This document shows positions 1 to 9,126 of a stretch of 22,853 bases of DNA, one piece after another. Origin of the DNA: Chara braunii. Its lineage: Eukaryota > Streptophyta > Charophyceae > Charales > Characeae. How positions within the stretch are numbered: position 1 is the stretch's first letter; each line of letters starts with the position of its first letter. Below the pieces are notes generated by a model. That model was not told the origin of the DNA, searched no databases, and was given only the letters and a program-made list of their open reading frames with translations. The DNA lies in contig BFEA01000635.1 in assembly GCA_003427395.1 (NCBI GenBank), positions 188,465-211,317 on the forward strand, written 5' to 3'. The position numbers and the translations under genes were made by a program.

Positions 1-320
1 GCCCCGCACCCCGCTCAGCCCCGGCCCCGGCACCACGCCCAGGGCCACCCCGGGCTCACCAGGGGTGGGTGTAAGCCCGGGGGGGGCCGAGGTGGGGCAA
101 AAACTGCATTTTTGCAGTTCGTCCCAGGGGTTGCAGGCTGCCGCTGCACACCCCCTTGTATTTTTTTTATTTTTAATTTTTTGGGGGGGGGATCGGGAGC
201 CGGGGCCAGGGGTGCCCACCCCCGGACCCCCACCGGGGCCCCGAGGCCGGGGCTCAACAACCCTGCCACAATTGGCCTGTTGGGGGATCAAGGTACAAGG
301 GGCAGGTAAAAGGTACAACT
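1..320. other. GC-rich low-complexity non-coding block
   Basis: This block is dominated by runs of C and G (GGGGCC, CCCCGG, CACCCC words) interrupted by a T-rich patch at about 160-181 and a G-run at 182-190. It contains a perfect 7-bp hairpin, AACTGCA (102-108) and TGCAGTT (113-119), with a four-T loop. Short reading frames exist on both strands, but their translations are only Gly/Pro/Arg-rich composition with no domain, so no gene is called. It is probably a repeat fragment continuing beyond the window. Confidence 0.5.
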
Positions 321-720
321 TGCGCGTCTTTTTCATTCTCATCTTGGCAGAACGCAAATGAGAAATTCAGGCAAGTGGGTTCTCGGTTCTTTTTCTTTGG
401 CCATTGAATGATTAGTAGGGGAAGGTACAACTTACATGGGTCTTGGGTTCTTTTTCCTTGGCCGTAGATTGAGAAGATCAATGGCTAAAAAAAAAGAAGA
501 TTTGTGGTTGACCGGCATAGCGTCAAGGGTCGAGGGCCGCTTACCCGGATCCTAAGTTTGGCTTTCTATGGCCTAGATTGACAAGTGAGAAGAGGATTGC
601 AGTTTAGTGCGGTCCTGCATCTGTCATAAAAGGTTGGCCTTCTTTCCATGTCGGACGACTGTTGTGTTGGCGAGTTTATCGAGAGGACCTGTCGGAAGGT
701 AGGATGTCTTGGTCCCCATC
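321..720. other. intergenic stretch, nothing recognised
   Basis: Mixed-composition sequence without a credible coding region. A partial internal repeat is visible: a phrase of the form AGGTACAACTT, then TTCTTTTTC, then TTGGCC occurs around 309-400 and again around 424-465. No promoter, RNA gene or mobile-element end was recognised. Confidence 0.4.
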
Positions 721-722
721 TC

Positions 723-803
723 CTCTCTCTCTCTCTCTCTCTCTCCTGTCTCTTATACACATCTAGATGTGTATAAGAGACAGCTCTCTCTCTCTCTCTC
801 TCT
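723..803. repeat. (CT)n microsatellite, interrupted
   Basis: Alternating C and T run through 723-745 and resume in the same phase type at 784-803. The 38 bases between are not repeat sequence but an adapter (746-783). The true repeat length in the genome is therefore unknown; the two halves may be one tract or two independent tracts brought together. Confidence 0.9.
746..783. other. Nextera mate-pair junction adapter (assembly artefact)
   Basis: Positions 746-764 read CTGTCTCTTATACACATCT and 765-783 read its exact reverse complement. These are the Tn5 mosaic-end halves, and this 38-bp head-to-head arrangement is the circularisation junction of Illumina Nextera mate-pair libraries. It is a perfect match and sits inside a (CT)n tract, the sort of place where gap filling goes wrong. 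A natural Tn5 end is very unlikely, because nothing of the transposon lies on either side. Sequence left and right of this point may not be adjacent in the real genome. Confidence 0.97.
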
Positions 804-2274
804 TTTATGTATTCCTTGAAGGCAGCCAGATTCTCCCTTCTCTAGTGTCTGTGTTTCTCAAGCGTGGGAGAGTGCAATGACTTATGCGAATCTAGCGTGT
901 TGATCAGTTCAAGGGGGTTGATAAACTTCGTTGGGTTCTTAAACATGATCACGAACTAGCGGGTTCTTACACATGATATAGGATCCACTTGGATGATTGT
1001 TGTGAGAGATTGGGGTAAGGTGTCTCTTATTCGATAGTCATTTATCTTTTTTATGTATATGCATATAACATAAAGCAATGATTGCTTACACTGGACAATT
1101 TTCTCACCTGAAAACTCTATCTCACCCCCGGACTATATAATATATGGTTATAACTTATCCTTATTCCTCCATAACAGTTGCCCAACCCTATGTATAAGGT
1201 ATTTATCTTCCCGAATTAAGCTTATTGCTCAAGCTATTAGGGATCTGGATTTATGATTGCGGAACCTGTTTTTCCACTCTACTGAGTTTGTGGTAATCTT
1301 GTGGATCACCATAGCTTTCTATTGATCATGAACCTTACAATCTAAATATTGACGGGAACATCGATACCACTAATAAGGTTCCATTTACGTACACCACACA
1401 GACGATAAAAAATACAAACGATGGACTCGCTTGACCATCAATCTACAATTTCAAACTTTGTTGAACAAGTGCACACGTATTTGTCGAGTTTCACGACCCT
1501 AAATGTATACCTACAAACTTCTGACGTAAGAAAGAAAACAACATTGTTACAACAATAATCGTTGAACCCTGATAAAACGAACTTACTATCGTGATTCAAC
1601 TACTACTAACTTGTATGAAAAATGTATTGTTGGGTTTTAACTAAAAATTGTTGAAATTGACGATTCGTATACTTTATTCTACTGTACAAATTTGATATTT
1701 TTTCCTTTAATCTCAGACTCTTTAAAATGTTTACATTATCTACCCCTTTCTTTAAAATAAAATATTTAAAACAACTGAAAAGCTTAATGGGAACCGAAAA
1801 AAATATAGAAAAAAAAATAATATATCATTTTCTTTGGAAGACAACGAACCTACATTATATTCAATACTCGCAAAAAAATTGATTCCTTGAACTTCATTGT
1901 AAAAATTTGAACATGAGGTACATGAAAAATATAAAGTATATTTTATGTATCCAAAGAGACTTTACTGTCTATTCAAATGAAATGCGTTTTCATTTCCCTC
2001 CCCCCCCTTTCTATGTTATTATGACAAATATTTGACTTTTACTGCATATTTACAATCGTCATAGGATACCTCAAGTGAAACCCGCTATTGTTGTTGTTTT
2101 GATGGTTTCTTGAAAAATTATATATACCTCCTAATGAGTCGGTGAAACTCCGACGAAACAGTTTGTCACAGCCCCTCGTTTGTTGTCCTCTTCTCTCTCT
2201 CTGCCTATGGTTTAACGGGCAGTTCTGTTTGTGACGATATATATATTAAATAAATATTACTCAATTTATTGTTA

Positions 2275-2394
2275 CCCAGGGTTACCAGCACGTACGTACG
2301 GAGCCCCTCGGGCGAACCTCCGTACGTTTGAGCGTTCGAGGTCCTGTTCGGGATCCGAACCTGAAGGAGGTATTTCAGCAAAAAAAAAAAAAAA
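2275..2394 (+). repeat. GC-rich CGTACG island, copy 1
   Basis: This is a compact GC-rich segment in AT-rich surroundings. It contains a perfect 10-bp inverted repeat (2294-2303 and 2318-2327, 14-nt loop) built on CGTACGGAG/CTCCGTACG, followed by a near-palindromic GTTCGGGATCCGAAC at 2346-2360, and ends in a run of about 15 A, with a T-run starting near 2400. Its core at 2321-2360 resembles 2946-2990 in the same orientation. The layout suggests a small non-autonomous element (foldback or SINE-like), but no family is recognised. Confidence 0.5.
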
Positions 2395-2881
2395 ACCGAT
2401 TTTTTTTTTTTCCCCCTATGATATTAGGTACATGTCTATAGATTTTGAAGTCATTTAGCTCTGCCAGAAAAAAAAAAGAAAAAGATCCAAAGATTAAAGT
2501 GTCAAAACGTGCTCGCCCATTCACAATTTTTTTTCCTTCACTTTTTACTTTTTGTTTTCACTCTATTTAAGGGCTTAAACAATTTTATTATTTTTTTGAA
2601 CTTTTTTCATGAATTTTTTATTAGTTGAAGTACATATCTATTAATTTTCAGGGCATTTGGATATGTTAAAAAAAAATGAAAAATCACCAAAAATGGCGGT
2701 GTCGAAAACGGGTTTGCACACTCTGAGTCACTAATTTTAATTCTCTATGTTATCTTTTTATTTTTTTGTGTTTTTTTTTATTTTTCTTATTAGTGTTTAT
2801 TTTTCGTATTTTATGTTTATTTTGAGTTTGGTAAGGAATTTGGATATAATGCTCAAACAAATATTTCTTATATTTTCAAAG

Positions 2882-3013
2882 TTTTTTTTTTTTTTTTTTT
2901 TTTCCTCGTTCGACTTGAACGACCGAACGCATCCCCAAGGGGTCCCGTACGTTTGGGCATTTGGGCTCGGGTGTTCGGCCCATCCTGAACGTCGGCCACC
3001 TTGTTGTTGCCAA
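2882..3013 (+). repeat. GC-rich CGTACG island, copy 2
   Basis: A second GC-rich patch begins immediately after a 22-nt T-run (2882-2903). Its core (2946-2990) starts CGTACGTTTG like copy 1 and shares the following TGTTCGG and a final GAAC in the same order. Its left part also carries an inverted repeat on CGTTCG and CGAACG. Unlike copy 1, the homopolymer is on the left and is T, so a simple SINE reading with a 3' A-tail does not fit both copies. Confidence 0.45.
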
Positions 3014-3796
3014 TATTTTTTTTATTAATAATGTTTAAGAAGTAAAAAAAAAAACATTGGAATTTGGTGCATTTAGCTCAAATATAATATTATAGTACCG
3101 TATGCATGCACAACATAACTTCTATTATGTTTTTCAATGGGAAGATATAGACACACCTCTATCTATATCTCTTAAGCTCAATATTAAATTTAATATGAAT
3201 ATGCAATTGTTCTCTTACTTCCTACAAATTTAGTGGAACCCTCTTTTCCTCCTCCGTTTTTCTCTTTTGGTGCGAATTCATAAACATATGTACGCATATG
3301 CAAAAGAAAAAGAGAAAAAAATGGACAAGGGATGAGGAAAAATCGTCTCATATGTCTGCACCAAGTATGACTTTCTCTCGATCTTATACTCATCGTTTGT
3401 TCGTCCACCTATCAACTTATCTGTCTGCTTAGCTTTTCATCCCTTTAAAAAATAAGATGTGTAACTTGAAGCGTTTGCATTATATTATACTATTGTCGTA
3501 ATTAGCCAATCATTTATTGACTTTGAGGGATAAGGTCCTTACAAACGAGTGGTTTGACAAAATTTTTATAAAGGCAAAAAGACAAAAGAAAAATCGATAA
3601 TATATACTTACTTGCATTTATGCAGGTTTCAAGAAAGTCAGTACGGTAATGCCAATAAATTCCGTTTTGACCTTAGGAATATTTTTGAGCAATTTTGCTA
3701 TTGATATTTTGTCCACATTGACCAATGGATGACATGATTTTACTAGGCAATATTCGTGTTATGAATTGATAATGGATCTGTCGAAATTTTATGTTC

Positions 3797-3880
3797 GTGC
3801 ATTTTTTTTGCTAAAGTGATGTATGACTGACAATCTAACTTGAATACTAATCTTGTTATGTTTCTTTATAAGAGGAAATA
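3797..3880. repeat. diverged direct repeat, copy A
   Basis: About 84 bases resemble 5246-5320 in the same orientation. Shared blocks in order are GTGCATTTTTTT, GCTAAAGTGA, GTATGAC, TCTAAC, ATCTT, TTATGTTTC and ATAAGAGGAAA, with small gaps and substitutions between them. The surrounding sequence is not obviously similar. The copies are about 1.45 kb apart and could be two insertions of one short element or the ends of one longer, decayed element. Confidence 0.6.
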
Positions 3881-4083
3881 CAACTCCCTTACCAAAGAGG
3901 TCGGAGGAGTTGGGATTGTAAAAAATGAGGTAAATTGGGTGTTTCAACAAGAGAAATGATAAAATTGGACGTACGTGTAATGGTTGAAATTACCTAAATC
4001 CTGTAACTAGTAGGTTGAGGGGTTATGTGCATCATGGAAGGTGGAGTTACATGACGATAGACATGCATAGGTCCCAAGGACGG

Positions 4084-4193
4084 CATATGTACGTGTGCAA
4101 ACTTAGCTTCAATCTTGCCACATACGTACGTGTGCAGACTTAACTTCAATCTTTCGACATACGTACGTGTGCAAATGTAGTTTCAATCTTGCA
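4084..4193 (+). repeat. 37-bp tandem repeat, three copies
   Basis: Three consecutive units begin at 4084, 4121 and 4158, each of the form CATAnGTACGTGTGCA, then A/T-rich sequence, then TTCAATCTT. Spacing is exactly 37 bases and units differ at only a few positions. The ACGTACGTGTGC core is alternating purine/pyrimidine. No coding frame is supported across the array. Confidence 0.85.
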
Positions 4194-5245
4194 GTTGGGA
4201 CAAACAAGAGTAGGGTGAGACGAGATGAACTTACAAGAAAATACAGCCCTGCGATCATGCTAATAAAAGGAATGGCAATATAAAGCCATTTAATAATCCC
4301 AACCATTACGGCAAAGACAACTATACAAATTGATTGATTGTTAAGAAAAGTGGTTCCAAACATTTTATGGAAGAAAAATATATTGTTGTCAATCTGCTCC
4401 CACTATCGTTTGTCATCGCAACATATGATACCAAGGTTGAAACAGTATTTATTAGAGTGTTTAATGGTCATCAAAATATGAAGATGGTGGGATGTTGTGC
4501 GAAGGCATTTGACATAATTAAATTTCAATATGAATATTATTTAATCTTGTTCGAAAAATAAACCGGCAACTTGAACCCGCAACAATGCACACCCTTTAAT
4601 GAAACATGTTTAAATCCTGAAGAATTAACATTTTTGTGCTCATATGAAAAGTTTGGATTTATACAAGCAGAAATTGAGATCGTAAAGATAATTGAGACGA
4701 ATATTAAAAAAAATAGTAGTGCAACTTGTTGATGCCCAAACACACCTGAAAAGAATGCAAGTTATGGCAGAGTTCAAATTTACCTAGATCCTTAAGAAAC
4801 AATGAGTGAGTAGATCCTAAGGAAGCGATGTAAGAGGTTGAGGGGGAAGGGAGAATGAACTGAAAAAACTAGATGACACATTAACTCAAATGGAAATGTT
4901 GGTCAACCAACTGTTTTCTTACAGGTCTTCCAAGGGATAACTCAAAAGTGCTAACTGTTAAAAGACTACCTCCGGACCGAGAATCCATGTACTGATCTCT
5001 ACGGGACCTCTCACCGACCCTTACAAATTGTATAGTTTTTTTAGGCGGCAAATCGGCCTCTCCCATCACAAACCCCACAAAAGACTCCACCCCTGCAACT
5101 ATCACCTCAATCCCCTCATACAGTTTATTACCTACCCATCGCTTCTAATATTACCCCCCTTAAAGACCCCTCCTCCACCATTATACCCCCCACCGCCCCC
5201 CACCCCACCCAATTAGACTTCTATGTTTGTTATTTACACATCTTT

Positions 5246-5320
5246 GTGCATTTTTTTGCTAAAGTGACGTATGACCGACATTCTAACACTGATCTTATTA
5301 TGTTTCCTCATAAGAGGAAA
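5246..5320. repeat. diverged direct repeat, copy B
   Basis: This is the partner of 3797-3880, with the same ordered blocks from GTGCATTTTTTT through ATAAGAGGAAA and about ten fewer bases in the middle. Sequence composition changes to a more balanced, GC-richer type just downstream, so this copy lies at or near the edge of the AT-rich region. Confidence 0.6.
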
Positions 5321-5329
5321 CGTTGTTGA

Positions 5330-5800
5330 GCGCATCGACCCTTGCCTTTTTCGCAAAAGGCGAGAGCTCTCCCACCCGCGTCACAAAGGAGTTCAACAAA
5401 ACAAAACGAGACACAATTTGGGGACAACGGATAAATAATCCCGCGGACCGTCGAGACGGACGTGGTGTTGTCCTCTCGCTGCTCTAGTCGGGTGAGTTAG
5501 CCGTACCTCTTGGGGTCCCATATGACAAGATAGGTTCCCGCGCGGCAAAACTTACCTTCCCTAAGGGGTTGTCACCACCCTTAGGGGCGTATCCCTACCG
5601 AGTTGCTGATCCACGTGCGAAGTTTTTATATGTAGTTGCAGAGGTAGGTCAGTTGATAACGTTTGCTCGATTCGCTGCAGTATAGGAAACGCTTGGTTAA
5701 ACGCCAAATGGACTTGAACGTCTTCCGTTCCCTAGGACACTGATCTTTTGGGTACGAAACGAACGCCAGTCGACTAGGACGACCTCCACCAAGCGTGGAA
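5330..5800. other. non-coding block with strong inverted repeats
   Basis: No reading frame is credible here. Visible structure: GCCTTTT (5344-5350) pairs with AAAAGGC (5355-5361) around a TCGC loop, directly followed by the perfect 10-bp palindrome GAGAGCTCTC (5362-5371). CCCTAAGGG (5559-5567) pairs with CCCTTAGGG (5578-5586) across ten bases. I compared it mentally with plant rRNA and organellar genes and did not recognise it. Confidence 0.5.
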
Positions 5801-7730
5801 AAAAAAATAAAAAATTATAGTCCCTTAGATGCACTACTCAAAAAATAAAAATTACCACGATCAAATACAATTACATCGGAATAAGTCGACCATTAGCCGA
5901 TAGGAAAACACATCCGAATTCAACATGAGTTGAAACAATAGCTGAAAGAACCCGAGCATCATATGGTAGAACCAATAATAGAAGATCGAAATAAGAACCC
6001 TGACCACCTCGGGTTAAACTCAATAAATAAAGCACTATAGTAAACCTTCGACAGAGAGTTGGGTTCGACAATAATCTCGATGGAGTCGTTAGGGTAGTCG
6101 AACAACCTCAATTTTAACTCGATGAAACGCGATGTCCACCCTACAGCAAACCTAAGATTAAGCACGCACACACCCGTCACCATACATTTTAGTCTTCTTT
6201 GAAAACATACGTTTTAGTCTTCTTTGAAAACAAAGAAGAAGTTTGACCTTACTCTCTCAAGAAAGTCGAGTAATATTCCAATGAAATTAGAGATGACCAT
6301 CGTTGAAGTCCAAAGTCCGCAATCCATAACTCCACGAGTTGTGACCCTTTGGACTGATTAACAACTCACACCCTTTTTCTTTGACCCGAACAGGCCAATG
6401 TTGGACCTATTGAAAAAACTCAAGTGAGATAAACCTCGAAAACGGTGCTTTAAAAAACGCGTCCCATGGGGTCCTAACTGCACCACAACTCCCAGAGATT
6501 GTTCCACATTGAAACGCAAACCCCAAACCGCCTCTTGCTCAGCGTCCACGAAACACAACCCAATAAGTGGGATCAACACACAACCCGCGTAAAAAATTCA
6601 CAAGTCCCAAATCGGTTCCAGCTAGTCTCGGGTGACCCCAAGTGGTTCCACAATATGACCTGACTCCAAACACTGAAACCTGCTTGTACCGGACACCTAA
6701 AAAAAAATAATAGTGGTCTCAAACGGAAAAAACCGTAAGTGTTGTAAGCTCCACCAATCACCACACCATGCGCACACCCTCTAAGTGGTTCCACCAATCC
6801 ATGCACAAAATTGTCCAGTTCCAAAATTAATCTTACACACTGCGCTGCGTAGTTCCAAAGTGAACCAACTATACCGTGAGGCGGTACTCGTGCTCATGCC
6901 CACCTCAAATGTCAACGACGCCCCCAAAATCACCACAAGAAAAAATATAATCCTGCGAAGTATCAAAAAATCCGGCACAAGATATGTACCAGTACCAGTT
7001 TCGCCTCTAGACTACGTTGGTTCACTCAAATGGCCATCGGCTCCTTAAAAAAATAAGCAACACTTCATGTCGCCGTCATATAATATGATTGCGGTCGCAA
7101 CTAAAAAATAACCGTTGTCATCATGCCACCAAACGGGCAGCACCTCCGTCACTCGGACAACGTCTCCCCTCAAAACACTGCGTCGCCGCCATGCCAGCAA
7201 ACCGACAACATATCCTTCTAAGAAAAAAACTCGATCGCTCGTTCTTTCCAATAACATCATTCTCTTCAAGAAAAATAGTGCCGACGCAACAACACTTCGA
7301 CGGCACAACCCCACCGAAATGGAGGTGTAGCCTGTTGCATTACCGCAAACAAGCCCATGGCAAAGCCTCGGTACCAGAAAGCGGTCCCAAGGGTAACACC
7401 ACAGGCGCAGTACTAGCCCAACGTCAAGGTAGAGTGCCCCTAGCATCGGCTATGGCTGCGTCGCTCCTCTCCCCTTTCTCCTGCAGACCACCAACATTTC
7501 CACCTTCCTCTTCCTGTAGACCTTCAACACAACTCCACCAAGCAGCACCTCCAGTATTAATGTCCCTCCAAACAACACTTCCTCTAACTGCTCGAATAGA
7601 TGTGGCAACTGGGGGAAGAGTTGCCTTTATACTAAAGCCGGAGGCTTGCTTCAAGACTCAAACTCATCCTACGTCCTTGATCTCGATCAGGGGTCAGGAA
7701 CAGTCGAGCTTGATGAACTCCTTTCCACCT
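5800..7730. other. A/C-skewed non-coding region
   Basis: On the + strand this stretch is conspicuously poor in G and rich in A and C, with recurring phrases such as AGTGGTTCCAC (near 6650 and 6784) and CACCAATC. Reading frames up to 230 codons exist, but they overlap on both strands, have no recognised domain and fit compositional chance. I call no gene. An unrecognised decayed element is the most likely content. Confidence 0.4.
6181..6239. repeat. 25-bp tandem duplication ending in a hairpin
   Basis: Two 25-base units (6181-6205 and 6206-6230) read CATACnTTTTAGTCTTC followed by TTTGAAAA, differing by one base. The second unit runs into a perfect hairpin: TCTTCTTTG (6218-6226), AAAA loop (6227-6230), CAAAGAAGA (6231-6239). 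No gene lies nearby, so it is not read as a terminator. Confidence 0.85.
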
Positions 7731-7748
7731 TTTTTTTTTTTTTTTTTT
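7730..7748. repeat. T19 homopolymer
   Basis: Nineteen consecutive T, followed by a short CTTT-rich stretch. It closes the A/C-skewed block and lies about 50 bases left of the trinucleotide microsatellite. It could be the reversed poly(A) tail of a minus-strand retro-insertion to its right, but no such element is recognised. Confidence 0.7.
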
Positions 7749-7800
7749 CCTTTCTTTCTTTCTGTTGCTCCCCACAAATAGATCGGAGCATGCTTTTCGG

Positions 7801-7921
7801 AAGAAGAAGAAGAAGAAGAAGAAGAAGAAGAAGAAGAAGAAGAAGAAGAAGAAGAAGAAGAAGAAGAAGAAGAAGAAGGACGAGGAGGAGGAGGAGGAGG
7901 AGGAGGAGGAGGAGGAGGAGG
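7801..7921. repeat. compound (AAG)n-(GAG)n microsatellite
   Basis: About 26 AAG units (7801-7879) are followed, after a short GACG interruption, by about 13 GAG units ending near 7921, then a run of nine A. Long Ser-, Leu-, Pro- or Arg-rich reading frames on both strands here are pure repeat translation and are not genes. Length in the assembly should be treated as approximate. Confidence 0.95.
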
Positions 7922-8199
7922 AAAAAAAAAGCATATAAATGATAGAGCTGGCAGGAAGTGGCAGCAAGCGAATGAGGCAGGCAATGCAACCGACAGTAAT
8001 CAATTGGGACTTGTGAACACAGGAGTGGTTGGCTCCGTGAAGGAGGTTGACCCGACATTCTCAGGCTGGGAGGGGGCTTAGGGATTGTCTCGAGAATAGG
8101 TAACTGTGTAGGATGAACGTCGATTAAAAAAGGGATGGGTTATGCCATCTGTGATTCGGGTCAAATGGATTATCTAAGTTGGCCTATAATTAGGAGGGC

Positions 8200-8393
8200 A
8201 GTCAATCTCCGCTTGACCACATTGTTTGATATGACCTTCTCCAGTCTTGTAAGTGGGACCCTGGACCTGGTTTCCAGTGGGTGCTGCTCCCCGTCAATAG
8301 ATTGGAGCCATCTATCACTTGCCAATGGGGCCTACCACTAGGGAATGCTCGTATCACTTCCAATGGTAGCCTCCGACAGATGTTAAAAAAAAA
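8200..8393 (+). mobile_element. LINE 3' end fragment, plus strand
   Basis: 8255-8307 matches, by hand alignment at a little over 80 percent, the reverse complement of 9791-9842, which lies in the 3' UTR of the minus-strand LINE. The match includes a perfect CTGGACCTGGTTTCCAG. In both copies an A-run begins almost the same distance downstream: 77 bases here (A9 at 8385-8393) and 76 bases in the other (A41). This equal spacing supports two retrotransposed 3' ends of one family. Weaker similarity may extend left to about 7940. No coding remnant of this copy is seen, so it is heavily 5'-truncated. Confidence 0.65.
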
Positions 8394-8420
8394 GAGATAA
8401 CTAGGGCGCGGTCACGGTTC

Positions 8421-8570
8421 GAGTTTGTAAATGCATTTCAAACTGCCATTTCGCAGTCCAGTCCGGTCCGAAGTTTACAATGCAGTCGAAACTCCGCTTT
8501 GTAGAAAGGTCGCACCGCGGAGTTTGTAACTGCAGTTCAGTCAGGCACGAGACCGATTTTTTTTTTTTTT
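8421..8570. repeat. short palindrome-rich patch ending in T14
   Basis: GAGTTTGTAA occurs at 8421 and again at 8520, each leading into a perfect palindrome: AAATGCATTT in the first and AACTGCAGTT in the second. AGTTTGTAAATGCATTTCAAACT is itself an imperfect dyad. The patch ends at a 14-nt T-run (8557-8570). No gene or known element is recognised. The AACTGC/GCAGTT word also forms the hairpin at 102-119. Confidence 0.5.
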
Positions 8571-8818
8571 CCCCTCTGGGTGTGGCCAAGGCATCTTGTT
8601 GAGTGGCTGGGCCACAGCCGAGATGCCTCGGCCACGCCCGAGATTAGAAAGAGAAAAGAAATAACTGTGCAAGTGACTGGTGCACAGTTCAGAATTCGCA
8701 TGAATAACAGGGCACTGCGGTTCTGGGTCGAGGGCAGTTAGAAACTGCAAAAACAGAAAGAACAGCTTTGTGCACTTCTAACCGTTGGAAGTTTGGAAGT
8801 GGCAAAATCAGGTGGCCA

Positions 8819-8820
<2 letters not shown>

Positions 8821-8852
<32 letters not shown>

Positions 8853-8880
8853 TGTTTTTGTTTGTTTGTTTGTTTGCTTG
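8821..8880. repeat. (GT)n followed by (GTTT)n microsatellite
   Basis: About 14 GT units are followed by T-rich GTTT units. Shortly after comes a CACGCGCGCGTGC stretch (alternating purine/pyrimidine) and two T-runs (about 8903-8914 and 8930-8947). The reading frames through this interval are repeat translations and are not genes. Confidence 0.9.
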
Positions 8881-8961
8881 TGCACGCGCGCGTGCCTACG
8901 ACTTTTTTTTTTTTCCGTGCCTGCAACTTTTTTTTTTTTTTTTTTTTCCACGCCTGGTTAT

Positions 8962-9108
8962 GCCACGGCCGAGCTGTCTAGGCCACACCTGTGGCTGGGC
9001 CATGGCCAAGATGTCTTAGCCACGCCCATGGCTGGGTCATGAGCGAGATGTCTAGGCCACGCCCATAGCTGGGCCACGACCGAGATGTCTAGGCCACGCC
9101 TGTGTAGG
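8962..9108 (+). repeat. 37-bp tandem repeat, four copies
   Basis: Four adjacent units start at 8962, 8999, 9036 and 9073, with consensus GCCACGnCCGAGATGTCTAG then GCCACGCCCATGGCTGG; the last is one base short. A related but more diverged phrase (GGCTGGGCCACAGCCGAGATGCC) sits at about 8603-8626, so the family extends to the left. The unit length equals that of the 4084-4193 array, but the sequences differ. T-runs flank both ends. Confidence 0.88.
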
Positions 9109-9126
9109 CATTTTTTTTTTTCTTCA

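Larger units (their letters stand above)
1020..5220. other. AT-rich gene-free region
   Basis: By eye this is strongly AT-rich, full of A- and T-runs, and has no reading frame above about 93 codons. The longest frames are Phe/Lys/Ile-rich composition with no domain. No tRNA, rRNA or transposase was seen. It contains short features listed separately: two GC-rich CGTACG islands, a 37-bp triplicate and a direct-repeat copy. It could be a large intron or intergenic DNA; the sequence does not decide. Confidence 0.55.

Noticed and set aside
2321-2360. tRNA gene or SINE B-box (GTTCGAGGTCC)
   Set aside because: No cloverleaf can be drawn, there is no matching A-box at the right distance, and the second island lacks the word.
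4084-4193. CRISPR-like array
   Set aside because: Units are contiguous with no variable spacers; it is a plain tandem repeat in a eukaryotic context.
5330-5800. Ribosomal RNA fragment
   Set aside because: The hairpins looked rRNA-like, but no conserved rRNA phrase that I know was found on either strand.
7089-7781. 230-codon open frame on the + strand
   Set aside because: Its translation is Ser/Pro/Thr/Arg-rich with no domain, ends in a poly-Phe run from T19, and overlaps a 133-codon frame on the other strand. It fits the skewed composition of the block.
7782-7800. AGATCGG followed by CGGAAGA, resembling a TruSeq adapter
   Set aside because: The match is broken and partial, unlike the perfect Nextera junction at 746-783. 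Probably coincidence.
7632-8058. Long Ser-, Leu-, Pro- and Arg-rich frames
   Set aside because: They are direct translations of the (AAG)n/(GAG)n microsatellite and T-run.
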